Shown in pieces: positions 5,948 through 12,756 of a stretch of DNA of 12,756 bases. The position numbers and the translations under genes were made by a program. This DNA comes from CAZKXU01 sp964556665 (GTDB lineage: Bacteria > Bdellovibrionota_C > UBA2361 > CAZKXU01). The notes beneath the pieces were generated by a model, which saw nothing but the letters and a program-made list of their open reading frames with translations, was not told the DNA's origin and made no database searches. The stretch spans positions 1 through 12,756 of the forward strand of contig CAZKXU010000097.1 of assembly GCA_964556665.1 (NCBI GenBank), written 5' to 3'. The number at the start of each line of letters is the position of its first letter. The stretch's first letter is position 1.

Positions 5948-6878
5948 GTTTTAGAACTCCCCATAGCAGCAGCCCAACCACCACTGCACTAGAATACAAG
6001 ACAGGAATCTCTATATGAGCATCGAGGATCATCTTAACACCGATAAAGATTAGCACCCAAAACAATGCTCTTTCTAAGTTAGCAAACCTGTTCATTAAAG
6101 TCGCAAGAAGAAAATACATGGAGCGCAGATTAAGTATGGCGAAGATATTTGAGGTGAAAACGATAAAAGGATCCTTAGTAATAGCAAATATTGCCGGTAT
6201 AGAATCGACTGCAAACAGCACATCCGTGCTCTCCACAACTACCAACACGAGAAAGAGAGGGGTAATAGCGCGCTTTCCATCAACTACTGTAAAAAATTTC
6301 TCGCCATCTAACTCGGGGCTGGTGCGATAAAAGCGCTTAGCGAACCTATAAAGAACATTATGCTCCGGATCAAATTCCTTATCACCGCTACGCGACATTT
6401 TAATAGCGGCATAGATTAAAAGTGCTCCGAATAAATAATGAGACCAACTAAAGTTTTGAATAAGCGCTGCGCCTAGACCAATCATCACGCCGCGCAACAA
6501 GAGAGCTCCGACTATTCCCCAAAATAAAACTCTATGCTGATACTGAACTGGGATACGGAAATATCCAAAAATTACCGCTATAACAAATATGTTATCAAGA
6601 CTTAATGTCTGCTCAACTAACCATCCGGTAAAAAATTCGAGCGCTGCTCTTGAGCCACTAGTTGTATAAGGCGGAGCAACACCTATTCCGTAAAGCTTAT
6701 ACTCATATAAAAAATAAATTAGCAGATTAAATAATAAGGCGAGTACAATACATACGATTGTCCATCTTAGTGCATCTTTAAATTTGACTTCCTCATTTTT
6801 TTTATGGAACACGCCTAGATCAAGCGCCAACATGATCAGGACAAAAACAATAAAGCTAAGCCAAACGAAAATGCTCAT
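5925..6878 (-). CDS. terC: TerC-family integral membrane protein
   Basis: This 317-residue polytopic membrane protein belongs to the TerC/Alx family. Family signatures include EFFTGWLVEQTLSLDNIFVIAV (about 81-102) and VVVESTDVLFAVDSIPAIFAIT (about 213-234), whose acidic residues lie in the membrane and probably bind metal. SNIFAILNLRSMYFLL is at 243-258. About seven to nine hydrophobic segments are visible. Several family members act in manganese export or metalation of exported proteins, and the family was named for tellurite resistance; the substrate here is not shown. The start codon overlaps the rmd stop as ATGA (6875-6878), so it is translated as the last gene of the sugar operon. Its 3' end overlaps the convergent LysM gene by 23 bases, leaving no room for a separate terminator. 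Confidence 0.93.
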   Translation of the reverse strand: MSIFVWLSFIVFVLIMLALDLGVFHKKNEEVKFKDALRWTIVCIVLALLFNLLIYFLYEYKLYGIGVAPPYTTSGSRAALEFFTGWLVEQTLSLDNIFVIAVIFGYFRIPVQYQHRVLFWGIVGALLLRGVMIGLGAALIQNFSWSHYLFGALLIYAAIKMSRSGDKEFDPEHNVLYRFAKRFYRTSPELDGEKFFTVVDGKRAITPLFLVLVVVESTDVLFAVDSIPAIFAITKDPFIVFTSNIFAILNLRSMYFLLATLMNRFANLERALFWVLIFIGVKMILDAHIEIPVLYSSAVVVGLLLWGVLKPTAPQQQ

Positions 6879-7816
6879 GTAGTATGGTTATCCAATTCCA
6901 GCCAGTAGCGATAGGTGTCCTCTAACGATTGCCGTAATGAGATACTGGGTCTCCATCCAAGCTCATTTTCCGCCTTGACGTATGAACCTCGAATCTCCGG
7001 AACTTCCGCCGGTCGCATACGTGCCGGATCCTGTTCAATCTTGACCTGTAAAGCTGATATTTCAATAAGCATATCCAGAATAGCTTGTATTGAGATCGCC
7101 TTGCCGCTGCATAGCTGATAAAGATCTCCGCTGCCCTGGCCCTGCCCTATTAATCTATAACCTCGCACAATATCCCTTACATCAGTGAAGTCGCGCCGCG
7201 CAGCCAAATTTCCAACCTTTACGATCTTATCAGCTTTTCCTAAGGCTATACGTGCCAACTGACGCGCAAAAGTAGATACTACAAAGCGATCGTCCTGCCC
7301 TGGTCCAATATGATTAAATGGTCTGACTATACATGGGCGAGATAGGCCACTTGCTGCATATCGCATTACTACTAGCTCAGCCATCGACTTGCTAAGACTA
7401 TAGCTATGTGCAGGCCTAATAGGAGTTAACTCCGTTAGCGGCAGATCTGATGGGCTAATTCTACCGTAGATCTCCCCACTCGAAACAACAATGATTCTTG
7501 AACCAAGTTTAAGCTTCTCTACACTGCGGATAATATTATGAACACCTAAGACATTAACCCGTAACGTTTTCTCAAAATTCTCCTCGGCTTCAGGTACGAA
7601 GGCAATTCCGGCCAGATGATATATCACCTCCGGTTTAAGCTGTGCCACTAGAGCATCAGTGCTTTTCTGATCTGTAACATCCAGGTCAAAACAGGGCAGA
7701 TTAAGATTTTTTTTGCCAGCATTACAGGCTCCACTAACATCATCCCCGCATTCTAATAGATGCGCAGTCAGGTGCTGTCCTACAAATCCTGATACTCCAG
7801 TTATTAGGGCTCGCAT
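6875..7816 (-). CDS. rmd: GDP-6-deoxy-D-mannose reductase (GDP-D-rhamnose synthesis)
   Basis: This 313-residue extended short-chain dehydrogenase likely reduces the 4-keto group of GDP-4-dehydro-6-deoxy-D-mannose, the Gmd product, to GDP-D-rhamnose in the cytoplasm. The Rossmann motif is MRALITGVSGFVGQ (G7xxGxxG13). The catalytic residues are a serine in VVSSGEIYG (112-113), and Y139 and K143 in YSLSK. RPFNHIGPGQ (165-174) and ARRDFTDVRDIVRGY (206-220) are typical of the family. It was chosen over GDP-L-fucose synthase because that family has a different N-terminus and needs an epimerase function, and because of close similarity in layout to Rmd of A-band polysaccharide loci. Gmd is encoded 77 bases upstream. 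The ATG at 7816 has no clear Shine-Dalgarno sequence. Confidence 0.88.
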   Translation of the reverse strand: MRALITGVSGFVGQHLTAHLLECGDDVSGACNAGKKNLNLPCFDLDVTDQKSTDALVAQLKPEVIYHLAGIAFVPEAEENFEKTLRVNVLGVHNIIRSVEKLKLGSRIIVVSSGEIYGRISPSDLPLTELTPIRPAHSYSLSKSMAELVVMRYAASGLSRPCIVRPFNHIGPGQDDRFVVSTFARQLARIALGKADKIVKVGNLAARRDFTDVRDIVRGYRLIGQGQGSGDLYQLCSGKAISIQAILDMLIEISALQVKIEQDPARMRPAEVPEIRGSYVKAENELGWRPSISLRQSLEDTYRYWLELDNHTT

Positions 7817-7866
7817 TTAGTCGTCATCAATCAATAAATACTCGGCTTTGCATCACTTCTTCAGAG

Positions 7867-7887
7867 CACTTTTAAATGTTAAAAGTG
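7867..7887. repeat. Perfect 9-bp palindrome between gmd and rmd
   Basis: CACTTTTAA (7867-7875) and TTAAAAGTG (7879-7887) are perfect reverse complements around a 3-base ATG loop. It lies 6 bases past the gmd stop and about 50 bases before rmd. The stem is AT-rich and no T-tract follows it on the - strand, so it is a poor intrinsic terminator. It could be an mRNA-stabilising or processing hairpin within the operon, or a protein-binding operator before rmd. Confidence 0.6.
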
Positions 7888-7893
7888 TATAAC

Positions 7894-8880
7894 CTAACAT
7901 TTATTTGTTTCTGCTTCCTTAGATAGTCTCTTAATATCAGCATCAACCATCATCTTAATCATCTGCTCAAATGAGACTGTTGGCTCCCATTTAAGGATGC
8001 GCTTCGCCTTGCTTGGATCTCCTACTAAGAGATCTACCTCTGCCGGTCTTATAAAACTCTTATCGATCTTTATATATTTTTCCCAATCTAATCCGGCATG
8101 ACTGAAGGCTACTTGGCAAAGATCTCTTACAGAATGTGTAATGCCAGATGAAATGACGAAATCATCCGGCGCTGGTTGCTGCAACATTAACCACATTGCT
8201 CTGACATAATCACCGGCAAAACCCCAATCACGCTTGGCCTCAAGATTTCCTAGTCGCAGCTCATTTGAAAGTTTCAATTTAATTTTCGCTACACCATCAG
8301 TCACTTTACGGGTTACAAATTCCAATCCACGCCGTGGCGACTCATGATTGAAGAGAATCCCGGAGACTGCGAACATTCCATATGATTCCCGATAATTAAC
8401 GGTTATAAAATGTCCGTATACCTTTGATACGCCATACGGCGATCGCGGATGAAAAGGAGTAAGCTCGGTCTGTGGAGTCTCTCTAACTTTACCGTACATC
8501 TCACTACTAGACGCTTGATAAAATCTAATATTACGATCAACTAACCTTACTGACTCAAGCAGCTTAGTAACACCAACTGCTGTAAACTCAGAGGTCAGCA
8601 CCGGCTGCTCCCAACTAGTAGGTACGAAACTTTGTGCTGCCAAGTTGTATACCTCTTGAGGCTTAACCTTCTGTAGGACAGAAATTAATGAAAATTGATC
8701 TAGCAGATCTCCTTGCACTAACTCTATATTGCCGATCAGATGCTGTATGCGCTCAAACTTCTCGACCGAAGAGCGGCGTACCATACCGTAAACTTTATAT
8801 CCCTGCTCGAGTAAAAACTCTGCGAGATATGAACCATCCTGTCCTGTCACACCGGTTATTAATGCTATTCGTTTTGCCAT
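7894..8880 (-). CDS. gmd: GDP-mannose 4,6-dehydratase
   Basis: This 328-residue cytoplasmic enzyme converts GDP-D-mannose to GDP-4-dehydro-6-deoxy-D-mannose using NADP(H). The coenzyme motif is GVTGQDGSYLAE (G10xxGxxG16), and VRRSS (34-38) is typical of NADP-binding in this family. Catalytic residues are S125 and E127 in ASSSEMYG, and Y149 and K153 in SPYGVSK. ILFNHESPRRGLEFVTRK (175-192) is a strong Gmd signature, as is GNLEAKRDWGFAGDYV. Length matches the shorter bacterial Gmd type. ATG 8880 is preceded by a good AGGAAG about six bases away (8886-8891). It supplies the substrate for rmd downstream and uses the GDP-mannose made by manC upstream. An inverted-repeat element separates it from manC. 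Confidence 0.95.
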   Translation of the reverse strand: MAKRIALITGVTGQDGSYLAEFLLEQGYKVYGMVRRSSVEKFERIQHLIGNIELVQGDLLDQFSLISVLQKVKPQEVYNLAAQSFVPTSWEQPVLTSEFTAVGVTKLLESVRLVDRNIRFYQASSSEMYGKVRETPQTELTPFHPRSPYGVSKVYGHFITVNYRESYGMFAVSGILFNHESPRRGLEFVTRKVTDGVAKIKLKLSNELRLGNLEAKRDWGFAGDYVRAMWLMLQQPAPDDFVISSGITHSVRDLCQVAFSHAGLDWEKYIKIDKSFIRPAEVDLLVGDPSKAKRILKWEPTVSFEQMIKMMVDADIKRLSKEAETNKC

Positions 8881-8885
8881 AATTT

Positions 8886-8934
8886 CTTCCTAACTGATTC
8901 AAAACAATTTTACCACAGAGTTCAGAGAGGTCAC
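8886..8934 (-). promoter_or_regulatory. Candidate sigma-70 promoter and ribosome-binding site for gmd
   Basis: Read on the - strand, TAAAAT (8907-8912) with an adjoining TGG makes an extended -10 that matches 5 of 6 positions. GTGACC (8929-8934) lies 16 bases upstream as a 4-of-6 -35. The start would be near 8900, and AGGAAG (8886-8891) then lies six bases before the ATG. The promoter elements sit within or at the edge of one terminal repeat of the adjacent element. Judged by eye only. Confidence 0.35.
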
Positions 8935-9055
8935 AGTTCAGTCAAGAGATGGAGGAATAAATATCAGATGCCCGCAATCCGTTATCAGTACGCCGATAAC
9001 GGAGAACAGATTTCAGTTTACAGCTCTTTTCCCTCTCTGTGTCCTCTGTGGTAAA
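8909..9055. repeat. MITE-like element with terminal inverted repeats
   Basis: This non-coding element of about 147 bp lies between manC and gmd. The ends TTTACCACAGAG (8909-8920) and CTCTGTGGTAAA (9044-9055) are perfect 12-bp inverted repeats. After a 2-base offset they continue with CAGAGAGG (8923-8930) against CCTCTCTG (9032-9039). The centre carries a second perfect hairpin, TCCGTTATC (8978-8986) with GATAACGGA (8995-9003) and an 8-base loop. CTCTGTG-rich inverted repeats of this kind are common dispersed intergenic sequences in bacteria, from my general knowledge. No transposase is encoded and no target-site duplication is obvious. Confidence 0.65.
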
Positions 9056-9078
9056 TCTCTTTTTCTCCCTGTCAACAA

Positions 9079-10143
9079 TTATACTAACTCTCTCCTTCCA
9101 CGTTTCTTCAGTTCATCCACAATTTTTTTAATATCTTGCACTCGTGCCCGCGGACAAACAAGAAGCGCATCTTCTGAGTCAATAACTACTAGATCTTCGA
9201 CCCCCAATACTGCAACTAACTTATTCTTGCTATAGACTACACAATTCCTGCTATCTATTTCAAGCGCATCTCCATGCAACAAATTACCTGCGCGGTCACG
9301 CTCGAAATGTTCTGCCCACGCATCCCACGATCCTACATCGTTCCATCCAAACTCATCTGCTATTACTACGGCACAGTTTCTTGCGTGCTCTAGAACACCA
9401 AAGTCAATTGAAACTGAGGGAAGACTCTCAAAAACTGCAGCAACTGTCCTAACTTCAGCCTTAGTACCAAGAACCTTATCAATCTTAGTTAAGCCGGCGT
9501 GCAGCTCTGGCATAAACTCAGCTATGGCATCCAATAATACCGATGCTCGCCAAACAAACATGCCACTATTCCAAAAAAACTCCCCACTCTCTAAGTATTG
9601 CTTTGCTCTTTCTAGGTTTGGCTTCTCAAAAAACCTATTGATATGATATTTATGCGCAGATATTTTTTTGCCACGCTGTATATATCCATATGCTGTATTC
9701 GGTCCATTTGGTTTGATGCCTACTGTAACTAATAATGGCTCTTTTTCCGCAAGAGTAATAGCTGAGCGTAGAACACTTAATAATTTTCTCTCATTTTTTA
9801 CTGAATGGTCAGCTGGCAGAACAACCATGCAAGCATCGGGATCCTCTCTCCGTACATGCAGCGCTGCCAATCCGATACTTGCAGCTGTATTTCTTGCGCA
9901 AGGCTCAAAAATTACATCTGCTAATGGAATATGAGTTCGCAATAGACTCTTATGTGCGCTACTGCCTACTATAATGACATTATCTAACCCTACTAGCTTG
10001 ATCACTCGCTTAACAGTAGCTTGAATAAGGCTATCCCCATTAGCTGAGACAGAGAGAAACTGCTTTGGACGAGCTGCTCGGCTGATTGGCCAAAAGCGAA
10101 CTCCTTGACCTCCTGCTAGAATAACTGCCTTAACATTATTCAT
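9079..10143 (-). CDS. manC: Mannose-1-phosphate guanylyltransferase
   Basis: This 354-residue nucleotidyltransferase makes GDP-mannose from mannose-1-phosphate and GTP in the cytoplasm. The signature LAGGQGVRFWPISR (9-22) with PKQFL (26-30) binds the nucleotide and Mg2+. EPCARNTAA (80-88), LPADH (109-113), FFEKP (171-175), WNSGMF (191-196) and GWNDVGSW (266-273) are all present. It is the short, single-function form: the C-terminal cupin phosphomannose isomerase domain of the longer bifunctional enzymes (about 480 residues) is missing, so mannose-6-phosphate isomerase must come from elsewhere. The start overlaps the rmlD stop as ATGA (10140-10143), indicating translational coupling. Its product feeds gmd, the next gene. 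Confidence 0.94.
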   Translation of the reverse strand: MNNVKAVILAGGQGVRFWPISRAARPKQFLSVSANGDSLIQATVKRVIKLVGLDNVIIVGSSAHKSLLRTHIPLADVIFEPCARNTAASIGLAALHVRREDPDACMVVLPADHSVKNERKLLSVLRSAITLAEKEPLLVTVGIKPNGPNTAYGYIQRGKKISAHKYHINRFFEKPNLERAKQYLESGEFFWNSGMFVWRASVLLDAIAEFMPELHAGLTKIDKVLGTKAEVRTVAAVFESLPSVSIDFGVLEHARNCAVVIADEFGWNDVGSWDAWAEHFERDRAGNLLHGDALEIDSRNCVVYSKNKLVAVLGVEDLVVIDSEDALLVCPRARVQDIKKIVDELKKRGRRELV

Positions 10144-11012
10144 ACTTGGTAACCCAAATCTTTAAGATGACCCCTTACTCCTTCCTGCCAACGAATTGGC
10201 TTCCTGCCAAGTACCCTTGTTAAAGCAGAACATTCTAAGACAGAGTATTTTGGTCTCTGTGCAGGTCGCAAAGCTTCTGCTGCTCCCTGTGGCAGCAGCT
10301 TTGCTTTGACTTTATCCTTCAATATCGGCTGAATCTCAGTGTAAATTTCCCGCGCGAAATCAAACCAGCTTGCCTTGCCTTCACAACTAGCGTGCAAAAC
10401 TCCGCCGCAATCTATGCGCGTAAGATCCAGCACTACCTCAGCTAGCCAGCCGGCCCACGTAGGTGAGCCGTAGTTGTCATCGACTACCTTAACTATTTCC
10501 TCAGACTGAAACAATCTAATCATTGTCTGTAAAAAATTCTTGCCCTTACAGCCATGCAGCCATGATGTGCGTACAATTAACCCCTGTTTGCCCAAGATTT
10601 CCTGAATCAGGTTCTCTCCTGCTAACTTCGAAGCGCCGTAGACACTAAGTGGGTTAGTAGGAGCCTGTTCTGTAATCGGCTCACTTGCTGTCCCATCAAA
10701 AACATAATCAGTCGAGATATGAATAAGGCGTACTCCTGTATTTCTCGCAGCTCTGGCGGCATTGGCTGCACCCTGAGTGTTTATTAGATAGGCCTTATCT
10801 TTTTCATCCTCGGCCTTATCTACCAGCGTATAAGCCGCTGAATTTATAATCACATCTGCTCGAATTTTCTCTGCAAGATAAGAGATCGCATCTCCTTCAG
10901 AGACATCGACCTCTGTATGTACAGGTGAAATTATCTCAAAATTGAGATCCTGACCTCGCTTTTGAAGCTCATATCCAAGCTGGCCGCTACCGCCAAGTAA
11001 TAAAATCTTCAT
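10140..11012 (-). CDS. rmlD: dTDP-4-dehydrorhamnose reductase
   Basis: This 290-residue reductase catalyses the last step of dTDP-L-rhamnose synthesis, reducing dTDP-4-dehydro-L-rhamnose with NAD(P)H. The Rossmann motif is MKILLLGGSGQLGYEL (G7xxGxxG13). STDYVFDG is at 100-107, and the catalytic Y125 and K129 are in VYGASK. RTSWLHG (148-154) and VDDNYGSPTW (177-186) are family signatures. Length is typical. It begins 11 bases after the rmlB stop and overlaps manC by 4 bases, within one operon. rmlC (epimerase) and rmlA (thymidylyltransferase), needed to complete the route, are not in this window. Confidence 0.94.
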   Translation of the reverse strand: MKILLLGGSGQLGYELQKRGQDLNFEIISPVHTEVDVSEGDAISYLAEKIRADVIINSAAYTLVDKAEDEKDKAYLINTQGAANAARAARNTGVRLIHISTDYVFDGTASEPITEQAPTNPLSVYGASKLAGENLIQEILGKQGLIVRTSWLHGCKGKNFLQTMIRLFQSEEIVKVVDDNYGSPTWAGWLAEVVLDLTRIDCGGVLHASCEGKASWFDFAREIYTEIQPILKDKVKAKLLPQGAAEALRPAQRPKYSVLECSALTRVLGRKPIRWQEGVRGHLKDLGYQV

Positions 11013-11023
11013 ATACAGTAATT

Positions 11024-12040
11024 TTAGCGATTATCGTAGTTTTTGCGGTAGAATTCTCTATAGGCGCCACTCTTCACCTCTTCCCACCAAGGCCGATTTT
11101 CTAGGTACCATGAAACCGTACTCGCTAATCCTTGTTCAAACTCTGTGCGCGGCGACCATCCTAACTCAGCTTTGATCTTGGCATAATCAATTGCATAGCG
11201 CCGATCATGCGCCGGTCTATCTTTAACCCATTCAACTAGTGAATGTGGCTTGTTAAGCAGATCCAAAATCTTATGTGTCACCTCTTTGTTGGTCTTTTCT
11301 GCTTCAGCAGTACCACCAATATTATACACCTCTCCTGCCTTACCTTTTTCCGCAACCAAGGCTAGTGCTTCACAGTGATCATCTACATGCAGCCAGCTTC
11401 TTACGTTCATCCCATCTCCATACAGAGGCACTTTTTTATCCTCGACAGCATTTGTAACAAAGAGCGGAATAAACTTCTCGGGGAACTGATACGGTCCATA
11501 ATTATTAGTGCATCGAGTTACCATTGCCTCAAACCCATGAGTCTTATAATAAGCTAGCACTAATAGATCCGAGCAGGCCTTCGAAGCAGAATAAGGACTA
11601 GTAGGATCAAGTGGTGTAGTTTCAACAAAGCGTCCGCTTGGACCTAGCGAACCGTACACCTCATCAGTCGACACATGTACGAACCGTTTAATCCCAAATT
11701 TTTTTGCTAAATCAAGCAGGTTCTGCGTTCCTAAAACGTTAGTCTTAACAAACTCAGCTGAACTATGAATAGATCGATCGACATGACTCTCTGCTGCCAG
11801 ATGAAATATTAGATCGAATTTAGCACTCTCAAAAAATGGCCGTAACTGATCAATTTCCGTAATGTCTAGTTTAACAAATTTAATTTTTTCAGAGTTAATT
11901 AAATTAGAAATATTTTTAACATTGCCTGCATATGTTAAACTATCCAAAACCGTAATTTTCCATTGCGGTCGAGTACGTTGTAAGTAATGAACTAGATTAC
12001 TACCAATAAACCCTGCTCCGCCTGTAACTATCACATTCAT
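11024..12040 (-). CDS. rmlB: dTDP-glucose 4,6-dehydratase
   Basis: This 338-residue enzyme converts dTDP-glucose to dTDP-4-dehydro-6-deoxyglucose, the second step of dTDP-L-rhamnose synthesis. The NAD-binding motif is VTGGAGFIGSN (G7xxGxxG13). The catalytic triad is T125-D126-E127 in VSTDEVYG, with Y150 and K154 in SPYSASK. HLAAESHVDRSI (80-91), TRCTNNYGPYQFPEKFIPL (175-193) and GDGMNVRSWLHVDDHC (208-223) are strongly conserved family blocks. The ATG directly abuts the TAA of lptD with no intervening base, so it is probably translated by re-initiation in the same transcript. It is followed by rmlD. Confidence 0.96.
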   Translation of the reverse strand: MNVIVTGGAGFIGSNLVHYLQRTRPQWKITVLDSLTYAGNVKNISNLINSEKIKFVKLDITEIDQLRPFFESAKFDLIFHLAAESHVDRSIHSSAEFVKTNVLGTQNLLDLAKKFGIKRFVHVSTDEVYGSLGPSGRFVETTPLDPTSPYSASKACSDLLVLAYYKTHGFEAMVTRCTNNYGPYQFPEKFIPLFVTNAVEDKKVPLYGDGMNVRSWLHVDDHCEALALVAEKGKAGEVYNIGGTAEAEKTNKEVTHKILDLLNKPHSLVEWVKDRPAHDRRYAIDYAKIKAELGWSPRTEFEQGLASTVSWYLENRPWWEEVKSGAYREFYRKNYDNR

Positions 12041-12756
12041 TTAACTACCCTTCCTTTCACCAACTCTTAGACCTTGGGCTATATCACCTAGACCAACAAA
12101 GGTAAAGTTAACCAATAAATCCTGTTTATCCGGATTAGTTTGATCGCTATAACCTAAATCAACATACCAACAGTTACATGGACTTATGATACGTAAGGCC
12201 ACACGATCCTCAACGAACTGGCTCTCTGTCTTATCATATATGCCAAAAAAACCTAATCTTAACTGCTCGCTTATCTTGATCTCTAAATTGCCATCCAGCT
12301 GATCAAGTCCATCTTTAACAAAGTTGTAGCGAGCACGTATTATGTCATCGCGATCATCCTTAATGCTGGTTGCTACTGCCCAGGAGGTGAACTCACGATC
12401 ATCATCATTATAATTGCTCTGTATAAAAAAGGAAGCTGAGCGCGTTGGATACAACCCTAAATCCGCACCAATATCAGAGAACTCCCGCAGATCTCCTTCG
12501 CTATCATCATCACTGTCAATCGCACTATCATGACTCTGTCGCAAGAAAAGGGTAGCCAACTCACGAATCTCACCGCGCCGTGATGAGATGCCTGCAGCAG
12601 GGTTTATTACAGCATCATTAAGCCCAAAATCCATAAGTGACCGAGTTGGATCAAAAGTCGGCAAACTGGATAACGTCGGTGTTAATTCAGCGATCGTCAC
12701 ATTTGAAGGAGCTGGAGGCAGAAATCTTCCAAGCAATGAAATCAGAAAGCTGTGAT
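12041..12756 (-). CDS. lptD: LPS-assembly protein LptD, C-terminal part (5' end beyond the window)
   Basis: The frame is open from the right edge of the window (no stop or clear start in the last bases) to a TAA at 12041-12043, about 237 residues. It matches the end of the LptD outer-membrane barrel that inserts LPS into the outer leaflet. TFDPTRSLMDFGLNDAV and REFSDIGADLGLYPTRSASFFIQSNYN show alternating beta-strand patterns. RARYNFVKDGLDQLDGNLEIKISEQLRLGFFGIYD precedes CNCWYVDLGYSD, and FTFVGLGDIAQG is a typical last-strand ending. The C-terminal cysteines are C-x-C (12170-12178), whereas E. coli has an adjacent pair that makes disulfides. An Asp-rich loop (SDDDSEGD) is present. It abuts rmlB, so the sugar genes may be driven from a promoter upstream of lptD. 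Confidence 0.85.
   Translation of the reverse strand, partial: HSFLISLLGRFLPPAPSNVTIAELTPTLSSLPTFDPTRSLMDFGLNDAVINPAAGISSRRGEIRELATLFLRQSHDSAIDSDDDSEGDLREFSDIGADLGLYPTRSASFFIQSNYNDDDREFTSWAVATSIKDDRDDIIRARYNFVKDGLDQLDGNLEIKISEQLRLGFFGIYDKTESQFVEDRVALRIISPCNCWYVDLGYSDQTNPDKQDLLVNFTFVGLGDIAQGLRVGERKGS

Noticed and set aside
6875..7816. GDP-L-fucose synthase (Fcl) as the identity of the reductase
   Set aside because: Sequence blocks and N-terminus fit the Rmd type better. Fcl also performs epimerisation and has a distinct conserved pattern not seen here.
7867..7887. Palindrome as an intrinsic terminator after gmd
   Set aside because: The stem is AT-rich and no run of T follows on the - strand, and the downstream gene belongs to the same pathway.
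9668..9934. Open frame of 88 codons on the + strand inside manC
   Set aside because: It lies fully within the conserved manC core on the other strand and encodes nothing recognisable.
1..12756. CRISPR arrays, toxin-antitoxin pairs, phage genes or defence systems
   Set aside because: No regularly spaced direct repeats, integrases, transposases or recognisable defence domains were seen on either strand.

Overview
The window looks like chromosomal DNA from a motile, LPS-bearing (diderm) Gram-negative bacterium of moderate-to-low GC. It carries two FliD flagellar caps, the C-terminal part of LptD, two lipoprotein-type signal peptides and a tRNA whose 3' CCA is not encoded. I cannot place the taxon with confidence. 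A delta-proteobacteria- or Bdellovibrionota-like lineage would fit, but that is inference.

The left half (1-5947) reads on the + strand. First come two tandem, collinear FliD paralogs (120-1529 and 1659-3047). A sigma-54-like site lies before the first and a good sigma-28-like site before the second. Next is a 185-residue protein that looks like a catalytically dead RelA/SpoT-type HD fold (3118-3675). Its end overlaps a PlsC-type lysophosphatidate acyltransferase (3647-4435). A tRNA-Leu(CAA) gene begins 3 bases after plsC (4439-4521). It is followed 21 bases later by a small lipoprotein (4543-5091), which overlaps a LysM lipoprotein (5081-5947).

The right half (5925-12756) reads on the - strand as a nearly gapless cluster. 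In transcription order it is lptD (C-terminal part, running off the window), rmlB, rmlD, manC, a 198-bp gap holding an inverted-repeat element, gmd, a 77-bp gap holding a perfect palindrome, rmd and terC. ManC, Gmd and Rmd together make GDP-D-rhamnose from mannose-1-phosphate. RmlB and RmlD are two of the four dTDP-L-rhamnose enzymes; RmlA and RmlC are not in the window. The cluster therefore appears to supply both rhamnose enantiomers for surface polysaccharide, downstream of the outer-membrane LPS translocon gene. The last gene, a TerC-family membrane protein, is coupled to rmd by an ATGA overlap and converges on the LysM gene with a 23-bp overlap.

No CRISPR array, transposase, phage gene or recognised defence system is present. 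The points most worth a second look are the differently controlled FliD pair, the mRNA-tRNA-mRNA arrangement around tRNA-Leu, the degenerate HD protein, and the inverted-repeat element that seems to supply a promoter for gmd.
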